DNA from: Poronia punctata
Taxonomy: Eukaryota; Ascomycota; Sordariomycetes; Xylariales; Xylariaceae
NCBI GenBank assembly: GCA_022579005.1
Contig: MU401627.1
Coordinates: 18,342-82,341 of the forward strand
Length of the DNA stretch: 64,000 nt
Direction of reading: 5' to 3'
The notes below the pieces were generated by a model, which saw only the letters and a list, made by a program, of their open reading frames with translations, was not told the origin of the DNA and ran no database searches. How positions within the stretch are numbered: position 1 is the stretch's first letter; each line of letters starts with the position of its first letter. Positions 62,562 through 64,000 of this stretch are shown here, piece by piece. The position numbers were made by a program, and so were the translations under genes.

Positions 62562-64000
62562 AGTTATAAATTAGTTAAATAGCAGTATAGCTAACTAGGT
62601 AGCTTATAGCTATTATCTCTTTTAACTATAAATATTAAGGCTTGCACTTATAAATAGCTGCAGCTTTACTATAGCATGCGCATATAAGTTTATATACTTT
62701 ATAAGATTTTAAAAGCTTTTTTTTCTTTTTTTTTACTTTAAGATTTTTATTAATAAATTAAGTTACTTTTAAAAGCTTTAGTTTTTTATAACTTAATTAT
62801 AATAATTTTAAAGTTATTAATATAAGTTAAAAAGTATATTATTTTAACTTAATAATTTAATTTAAATTAAACTAACTTAACTTAGTAGTACTACTTAATT
62901 AGTTTGCTAAAACTAATATTTTAGCTACTTATATTAACTAAAATTATAGCTTAAAAAATAAAAAGCGTATAAAAATATGCATAGCTATAAAGTAAGAAGC
63001 TTTAGCTAAAGCACTATATTTAAATAGTACCTTTGCTAAAATTATTTTAAAAATTAATAAAATTTTATAAATAAAAGCTTATAAATAATTTATTATAATT
63101 TTTTATTTTTTTTAAAAAAATAAATACTAAAATTTTAAATTATAACTTTAAAATATCTAAAAAAATAAAAAAACTTTTAATACTTTAATAAAATAAGCTT
63201 AAGTTTTTAATTAATATTTTATTAAAAATATTTTTAAAAACTTTTACTATATATTTATAATTAAAAAGTTTTATTAAAAAATATAAAATATTATAAAAGC
63301 TTTTGCTAAGCTATATATTAAAAAAATAAATAAACTTAGTTTTTTATTTATAGCTTTTATTAAAAATAAATATAAAGCAATTTTTAAGTTTAATAAAATT
63401 ATAAATATTAAAGTATTTAATATTTTAATAAGTACTTATTAAAATATAATATTTTAAAAATTTAAAATTTAAACTTTAATATTAATTACTTACTAAGTTT
63501 AAGCTAACTTAATATATTATTTATTATTAAATAGTAAATAAACTATAATTAACTTAGTTTATTAAACTTACTTTTTAACTTATTTAAAATTAAAAAAAGC
63601 ATATAGCTTAAAGCTAAAATATAAATGCTTAAAGTAATTAATAAAAAACTAAAGTTATAACTATAATAAAAGTATATTTTTACTAATATTAAACTAAAAT
63701 AAAATTATAAACTATATAGCTTAAAAGCTAGCATTAGTATATAAAAAGATTAATTGCTTTAAAAGTTAAATTATTAAAATTAACTAATAAGTAGTAAACT
63801 TGCTAACTTATAGCTAGTTTTTATTTTAAAATATTATAACTTTAACTATTATAATAGTATAAATTTATAAATTTATAAAAATAAACGTATTTACTTTTTA
63901 TAATAAAAAAAATAAAAATAAAGTTATATTTAAAGTATAGCTATAATATATATATAATTACTTTAAAGCTAATAAAAATTAATTTATTAATAATAAAGCT
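62562..64000 (+). mobile_element. LTR retrotransposon, family II copy F, left end only
   Basis: The left LTR 62562-62804 (243 bp) starts AGTTATAAATTAG and ends TTATAATA. The following sequence to the window end matches the interior of copy D from 46341 in the same order and orientation. The right part lies beyond 64000, so no target duplication can be read. More mutated than copy D over the shared part: CpA and TpG steps kept in D are TpA here. Confidence 0.88.

Overview
The window looks like a filamentous ascomycete (Pezizomycotina) nuclear chromosome. It has short GT-AG introns with CTAAC/CTGAC-type branch points, two recognisable fungal housekeeping genes, and extremely AT-rich, TpA-rich, CpA/TpG-poor DNA built of long terminal repeat (LTR) retrotransposons. 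That last pattern is the footprint of repeat-induced point mutation (RIP). I cannot name the genus. GC content was judged by eye, not computed.

Layout. Positions 1-7.7 kb are AT-rich: a fragment of an inverted-repeat element (family IV), gene-free DNA with a 12-bp minisatellite, then a complete RIP-degraded LTR retrotransposon (family I, copy A, 1322-7598, target duplication TTTAT). From about 7.7 to 12.8 kb lies a normal-GC island with two convergent spliced genes: GAR1 (box H/ACA snoRNP protein, + strand, 2 exons, 212 aa) and a Slm1/Slm2-type F-BAR plus PH-domain protein (- strand, 4 exons, 858 aa). From 13.0 to 41.7 kb there is one old family I retrotransposon (copy C) split by three later insertions: a family II element (13146-19721), a family III element (22955-32528) and another family I element (copy B, 33796-40067). 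With the insertions removed copy C is about 6274 bp, against 6277 and 6272 bp for copies A and B, which supports the reconstruction. After copy C come short AT-rich DNA and a roughly 620-bp relic of unmutated intergenic DNA (42170-42790). Then comes an element with roughly 500-bp inverted termini (42791-52641), whose right arm is interrupted by a second family II copy (46099-52178). Next are about 10 kb of unassigned degraded repeat DNA, part of which shows strongly strand-asymmetric RIP, and finally the left end of a third family II copy running off the window at 64000.

Function. Only the 5.1-kb island appears to encode proteins. GAR1 serves rRNA pseudouridylation, ribosome biogenesis and the telomerase RNP; the Slm-like protein serves plasma-membrane PI(4,5)P2/TORC2 signalling. 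They converge tail to tail and have no evident functional link. Outside the island every open frame is short, unsupported, and explained by AT-rich composition. No tRNA, rRNA, CRISPR array or intact transposase/polyprotein was found.
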